NCBI GenBank assembly: GCA_029939545.1 | Contig: JAOZSS010000145.1 | Span: 1-6,253, forward strand | From: Kiritimatiellia bacterium | GTDB lineage: Bacteria > Verrucomicrobiota > Kiritimatiellia > UBA8416 > JABMPJ01 | DNA length: 6,253 bases | Reading direction: 5' to 3' | Shown here: positions 4,783-6,253 of the stretch, piece after piece | Layout: the number at the start of each line of letters is the position of its first letter | Numbering within the stretch: the first letter of the stretch is position 1 | The notes under the pieces: generated by a model | What the model was told of the DNA's origin: nothing | Databases searched by the model: none | Seen by the model: only the letters and a program-made list of their open reading frames with translations | Position numbers and translations under genes: made by a program

Positions 4783-6141
4783 GGATACCTCCTTTTGTTG
4801 GGTGTTGTTTGGTCTATTGGCGCGAACGAGAAAGCCTTTAATGATAGCTGCCCGGGCAAAGCCGACCTGCTGCTCCGCTTTGCATCGGCGGATCGCGTTG
4901 GCGAAAAGGGTGCGAGGATAGGACGTTCCTGTTAGCACAGATCGGGCAACTTCACCGCCAAGGTTTGGTGGAATATTGTCCGATTTGTGCTCGGTGGCAG
5001 TGGAAACGAGAAGCCGGAATATCGAGAGAAATTCCGGATCGTGCGGTGCCCGGACCACTTCAATATCCCTGAAATGCTGAGCGACGCGTTCTTTGATCTC
5101 TCTGACGTTGCCGTTGTACCAGAAGCGGATGGCGATGCGGGATGCATTGGGGGCCAGACCGAGCACGTAGAAGGGAATCTCGCCTTCGGCGGGCGGGATA
5201 CCGCTCCTGACGGCAGAAAGCAAACCTTTGATCTTCTCGTAACTGACCGCCTCCTCGCCTTTCTTCGGATTCAAGTATGAAGCAAAGCCTGATTCAAAGT
5301 CACAAGGGTCCTTTGCCCAGAAAACGGTGCTGGCATCACCGACTTGCATGCGTTGGAGCGAACTCTTGCGCAACAAGTGATTCAAAGCCGTGGTGTAGGC
5401 GAAAACCATGTTCTCGCTCACTGGTGCATTGTGTCCTTGCTTCTTGCCAAAGGACCGGAAAGCATCAAGGTTGAATGAGACGATGTTGGCACCTGTGCTT
5501 TGGGCACCCCATACACCTTTGATTGCCTGATGCAACGTTGCAGGAATTCCTAACTCGCCAGATACAGAGCATGCCTGTGTCCCGGCCTCCACACTTTCTG
5601 CTTGCTGCTCAATTTGCTGTTGTACGGCCTTTCGCTGGGAAACAAGCTGTGTATCCTCCTGCAAAATGAAACTCAGATTGGCTTTGGCTTCGGCGATCTC
5701 ACCCCACAACTCGTGAGCAAAGGCAGCCGAGAAATCACCAGCGTTCAGGAATGCTCGAACCGCTCGTATTCCTGCATCTGTGAATTCCTCTGGAAACACA
5801 TCGTTGATCCGTGCTTTGAATGCACCAAATGCCTGATCAGCTCTCTTCTTGTCCCTTTCAGAATCTCTTTTTGGAACACCAAGAACGTATTGAGGAGCAT
5901 CCCATAACAGGTTTGCCTTGATACTGGCCGCCTTCTTCTCTCCTTGAGGTACAAGAAACTCACGAGCGTCTTTCTTCTTGCCATGCCCCGTACGGGTATC
6001 GCGAAAGTTGACGAAGTTCCCATCCGCGCTCAACACAACCAGAAAAGGAATCGCTTTTCTTTCAAACCCGAGGGGAGCAATATCGCTCTTGGGATCATCA
6101 CTGAGGCGTTCATAATAATTAGCCAATGCCTTCAAAATCAT
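4390..6141 (-). CDS. cas8c: Type I-C Cascade large subunit Cas8c (Csd1 family)
   Basis: Cas8c is the large subunit of the I-C effector and recognises the PAM on target DNA. The 583-aa length fits the Csd1 family. Recognisable segments are the N-terminus MILKALANYYERL, the conserved KGVWGAQSTGANIVSFNLDA (about 208-227) followed by FRSFGKKQG, FYVLGLAPNASRIAIRFW (about 324-341), and the helical C-terminus beginning around 454 with GYVLGRLFAVLERIQE (464-479) and ending GYYHQRQDFFTKK. A Gln/Glu-rich stretch (about 161-187) may be helical or coiled. The ATG overlaps the cas5c stop by ATGA (6141-6138), with GGAGGTG about 5 nt upstream. The last 130 codons also serve as cas11c through an internal start (see 4390-4782). 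Confidence 0.97.
   Translation of the reverse strand: MILKALANYYERLSDDPKSDIAPLGFERKAIPFLVVLSADGNFVNFRDTRTGHGKKKDAREFLVPQGEKKAASIKANLLWDAPQYVLGVPKRDSERDKKRADQAFGAFKARINDVFPEEFTDAGIRAVRAFLNAGDFSAAFAHELWGEIAEAKANLSFILQEDTQLVSQRKAVQQQIEQQAESVEAGTQACSVSGELGIPATLHQAIKGVWGAQSTGANIVSFNLDAFRSFGKKQGHNAPVSENMVFAYTTALNHLLRKSSLQRMQVGDASTVFWAKDPCDFESGFASYLNPKKGEEAVSYEKIKGLLSAVRSGIPPAEGEIPFYVLGLAPNASRIAIRFWYNGNVREIKERVAQHFRDIEVVRAPHDPEFLSIFRLLVSTATEHKSDNIPPNLGGEVARSVLTGTSYPRTLFANAIRRCKAEQQVGFARAAIIKGFLVRANRPNNTQQKEVSVALDKTYDNIGYVLGRLFAVLERIQEQAQGGGLNKTIRDTYFGGAASSPQVTFKRLDNLSVHHLAKLRNTGKGTVWLEQLKQEVYGKIPAQGIPSVLTMEDQGRFAVGYYHQRQDFFTKKETTETKGDEK
4787..4796 (-). promoter_or_regulatory. Internal Shine-Dalgarno for cas11c
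   Basis: AAAAGGAGGT on the minus strand, inside the cas8c coding sequence, contains an almost full match to the anti-Shine-Dalgarno. GGAGG ends 5 nt before the in-frame GTG at 4782. It is stronger than the sites before most other genes here, and it decides the cas11c start. Confidence 0.85.
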
Positions 6142-6253
6142 GAGCGCACCTCCACGTTACGAAGATTGATGTTTCCACTCTCCATTTCTGCGTGGAAGAA
6201 CTGCGGCATGGGTTCTTTTCCGTCATAATCCATATCGTAGAGCATCCAGCCGG
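6138..6253 (-). CDS. cas5c: Cas5c, C-terminal fragment (gene continues past the right edge)
   Basis: An open frame enters from the right edge and gives 37 residues before TGA at 6140-6138: GWMLYDMDYDGKEP, then MPQFFHAEMESG, then NINLRNVEVRS. The GWMLYDMDY and FFHAEMESG pattern is the typical C-terminus of type I-C Cas5 (Cas5d), which in this subtype cleaves the pre-crRNA in place of Cas6 and holds the 5' handle. The catalytic region lies outside the window and cannot be judged. The stop overlaps the cas8c start by ATGA, the expected gene order. Confidence 0.93.
   Translation of the reverse strand, partial: GWMLYDMDYDGKEPMPQFFHAEMESGNINLRNVEVRS

Overview
The window is most of a type I-C CRISPR-Cas locus from a bacterium, lying entirely on the minus strand. 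In transcription order, from high to low coordinates, it holds the 3' end of cas5c, cas8c (with an internal cas11c), cas7, two non-cas genes, cas4, cas1, cas2, a leader, and the first repeats of a CRISPR array that runs off the left edge. Cas3 is not in the window; in this subtype it normally lies upstream of cas5, beyond the right edge. The DNA is fairly GC-rich and carries the typical I-C repeat with a C/G stem. The host cannot be named from sequence alone; a GC-rich Gram-negative or environmental lineage is plausible.

Region 6253-3500 encodes the Cascade/I-C effector: Cas5c (crRNA processing), Cas8c (large subunit, PAM recognition), Cas11c (small subunit, from an in-frame GTG start inside cas8c behind a near-perfect Shine-Dalgarno) and Cas7 (crRNA backbone). 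cas5c/cas8c and cas8c/cas7 each overlap by ATGA, so translation is tightly coupled. Region 2293-317 encodes the adaptation module Cas4-Cas1-Cas2, again with an ATGA overlap (cas4/cas1) and a 13-nt gap (cas1/cas2). Leader 125-316 carries a good sigma70-type promoter whose predicted start falls at the first base of the first repeat, so the array can be transcribed apart from the cas operon.

The unusual part is 2294-3499, between cas7 and cas4, which are normally adjacent in I-C. It holds a 101-aa protein I do not recognise and a four-helix-bundle protein of the 23S-rRNA-intervening-sequence (S23/IVP) type with the C-terminal 'suffix' segment and a HEAT-like N-terminal extension. Three related 37-bp imperfect palindromes mark this gene: one over its start, one inside it at the linker between bundle and suffix, and one between it and cas4. 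All reading frames on both sides stay intact, so this looks like a cassette accommodated within a working operon. Its function and mobility are open questions.
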